NCBI GenBank assembly: GCA_024734555.1
Contig: JANPWX010000076.1
Span: 3,189,448-3,253,447 of the forward strand
Length of the DNA stretch: 64,000 nucleotides
DNA from: Trochalopteron elliotii
Lineage: Eukaryota; Chordata; Aves; Passeriformes; Leiothrichidae
Reading direction: 5' to 3'
This document shows positions 61,548-64,000 of this stretch, piece by piece (position 1 is the first letter of the stretch; each line of letters opens with the position of its first letter). A model generated the notes under the pieces. The model was not told where the DNA came from, did not search any database, and saw nothing but the letters and a program-made list of their open reading frames with translations. Both the position numbers and the translations under genes were made by a program.

Positions 61548-64000
61548 AGTTCAGTAAAAAATTGAACTCCATGAAAAAACTTGTTACTGCTTTGATAAGA
61601 GCTCAAAACCTACCCCATTTTATTTATATAATTAATGGACAATATTATTTTCAGAGAGATTGATAGAAAGCTTCCAACAGGAAAATCAAAAAGAAAGAAA
61701 AAATCTATTATCTATAAGGTTGGAATAATTTTCTCATATTTATATATTTTCACTATAAAAGTCATAAAATGTCATTGATATGCCATTCATCAGTTTTTTG
61801 GTTGGGGGAAATTTATGTTACCTCATAGAAATTGATGACATTGAAGTGATATGTATTACTGCAATATTATTTTTCAACTGTATCTATCACACTTCACTGT
61901 CATTTCTGCTACTTTCTGATCATGTTCATATACCCCAGAAACTAGCACAGGACATTATTCTGCCTCCAGGATAAAAACATTTTCTTTTTGGCACTCTAAA
62001 TCTTCCCTCCAGGCCAAGGAAGGAGTTAAATCTAAATCTCTTTCTGAACTGGATGAGTTAGCCACTAATCTGTTTTGTTTAAAATAGTGCACAATAGTGG
62101 TCACAGCTTTTCTTCTGCATGTGCTGTTTTCTAAAAAGCAGTTTTTCCTGTAAGAAAATGGATATTTTGACTTTCTTTAGACACGCTTTCCACACCAAAT
62201 AGGACTCTTCAAAGCCCTCTGTACTGCAACCTCAACCACGAGTAGTTGTAAGTGCTAAACTGTAATAAATTTGAATGGCCTTAAGTGTGCAATAAACACA
62301 ATGGAAAGTACATAAATTAGGAATCTGATAAAACAGAGGTCTTTTAATCTAACTTCATCCAAAATTTAGGCAAGCAGTCTTAAAAAAAAATTGTCTATAT
62401 TTCCTTTAGAATCTTAGACACCCGTCTTCAAATAAATTCACTTGGCGAGTAGCTGAGAAAAATGTGCAAATATTAGATGGTTAAATTAAATTACATCAGT
62501 CCTATTCCTTTGAAAAAAGAAAAAAGCATCGGAGAAATATCTATCTAGTAGTTCCAGATGTACTAGGTGGTTCTTGGATTATAGTTTTGAACTCAAGGTT
62601 TCAGTTTGTCCAACATCTTCTTTGTTTGCTTAGTAGCATTGTCACTAAAGGATAGAAAAGTACCTAAAAGTGCTTACAGAATTAGATGCAAACATCTAAT
62701 TGAAGGCTTCTCACCCTTTTTGTACAAAACCTAGTTGTTAGTGCAGCAAGTCAGGAATCCAGGTTTGACCTAAGGGTATTCAGAACTACAGCTTTCATGA
62801 TGAAAGGCTTGGGCTGCTTCATGGATCTCTTGCTCTGTGCAGAACGAAATGAGCAAGATGGAAGCCCAGTGAAATTAATATTGTCGATGGCTACAACACA
62901 CAATATTCAAGCATGGGACTCACGTCTCTGATTATGTGTACTTTTTGTTTGGTGACTGAATAATACAAATATGTAAACAATTTAAACAATGGAAACCAGA
63001 GCCCTTTTATCTTGTTTAGAGTTCTACTGATAGAATTTGCATTCTTTTAACTACTTTCCCTAATCTTATGATACTTGCATTATAATTTTGACAGCAGTGT
63101 TACAGGAAAGATAAAGAATTCATTAGCCTGACGATAGTAATTTACAAATTAGTGACGAAAACTTCTATTCTGCTTGAATTATTTTTTTTCTCACAGCCTG
63201 CAGACTTAGCAGCCTTTATCCTCTTACACAGCTCCAAGTATTCATTGGTTTAGAGGCCATTGATTATGGTAATTGTATTAAACACTTTTTTTGGGTGTGT
63301 TCGGAATACTGAGAACACAGTAAAGTAACTAAAAGTTAGGAAAAGTTTACTGCTGACTAACTGACAAAACTTTAATCTTAGTAAAAAGAATCTTAGTGGT
63401 AATGGATTGGGTTCTGAGATGCTTATCTTTTCTCAAATGGCAGCATCTTGGGCATGACCTGTGGCAGAAAGCTACGCAACAAAGGCAAGCTTATATGTGA
63501 AAATTGTGTTCCTATGTACCAGAGAGGAATAGGTTATAGGTTAATTTTGGTTCTTTGATTGCCCCCTTAGTTTTAAGTATGTTAAGCCTGAATAAAATCT
63601 AGTGTAGGTAATTGAGGTTGCTCTTCTTGAGATGTCACCTGGATCATCATATCAAGTTGAACTATCTGCCTTTTAAATTTGCATACAGAACTGATTTGGG
63701 ACATTAGCTTTTCTGTGTAAATTGTCAATATACTTCCAAATATTAAAGAGTAAAATTAACTATAAAATTACAATTCATTAAATTGACTCTTTAAAATGTC
63801 ATTCATAATCCTTTGTTGCAATGTTCCAGTATTCCAGTAGAAGATTATACTAGTTGTGTATACAGTAACTGTAGAAATAGTCTACTTGTGCACCTGCTGA
63901 TCAGCTTTGTAAGACAGTAGTTGACATTTGAAATTGCTTGTTTACACCGGAAATTTAAAGGTGGCAAATATCTGTAGATATGTCAGCTAGCCTAAGATAA
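61548..64000. other. Unassigned AT-rich sequence
   Basis: No gene or repeat family recognised to the window end. Confidence 0.5.

Noticed and set aside
61202..61606. 134-codon antisense frame rich in Lys, Pro and Asn
   Set aside because: Produced by the T/G-only tract at 61420-61547.
1..64000. CRISPR arrays, prokaryotic operons, tRNA or rRNA genes
   Set aside because: No regularly spaced direct repeats with unique spacers, no ribosome-binding or operon structure, no tRNA-like A/B boxes seen; the sequence is vertebrate nuclear DNA.

Overview
This window looks like vertebrate, specifically bird, nuclear DNA. The basis is its AT-rich, CpG-poor, intron-like texture, many degraded copies of the avian LINE CR1 (recognised by its 3' end and other stretches of the consensus), and several solo LTRs of the ERVL-like type common in bird genomes, especially songbirds. 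I identified these families from memory of their consensus sequences, without any database search.

I found no protein-coding gene, tRNA, rRNA or CRISPR array that I can support. The open reading frames are short (at most about 146 codons), and those I examined lack recognisable domains. Several lie inside repeats or low-complexity tracts. The window is best read as a gene desert or the inside of a very large intron. Conserved non-coding elements may be present, but they cannot be seen from one sequence.

Layout. 1-9.3 kb: an internally deleted antisense CR1 (about 1.7-2.1 kb), a sense ERVL-type LTR (about 2.64-3.51 kb), a long (ATT)n microsatellite followed within about 20 bases by a second sense LTR with a 5-bp target duplication (6.12-6.73 kb), a CR1 (7.85-8.45 kb) and a CR1 3' tip (9.25 kb). 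9.3-18 kb: no recognised element. 18-20.2 kb: two CR1 copies and an antisense LTR. 22.3-23.6 kb: an LTR split by a second LTR-like element, with putative target duplications for both. 26.0 kb: antisense CR1 3' end. 30.7-31.2 kb: antisense LTR, with an unexplained LTR-like stretch before it. 31-43 kb: mostly featureless, with one GC-rich island at 39.5-39.9 kb. 43.2-43.7 kb: decayed CR1 reverse-transcriptase region. 45.4-45.9 kb: GC-rich unexplained island. 47.2 kb: CR1 tip. 51-56.5 kb: microsatellites and A/C-rich tracts. 57.7-58.2 kb: old CR1. 61.4-61.5 kb: long T/G-only tract.

Nothing here acts as a pathway. The history that can be read is one of repeated retroelement insertion, recombination of proviruses down to solo LTRs, and decay. 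I did not find a convincing undescribed biological system. The best leads are the nested LTR, the mosaic LTR at 6.1 kb and three GC-rich islands that match nothing I recognise.
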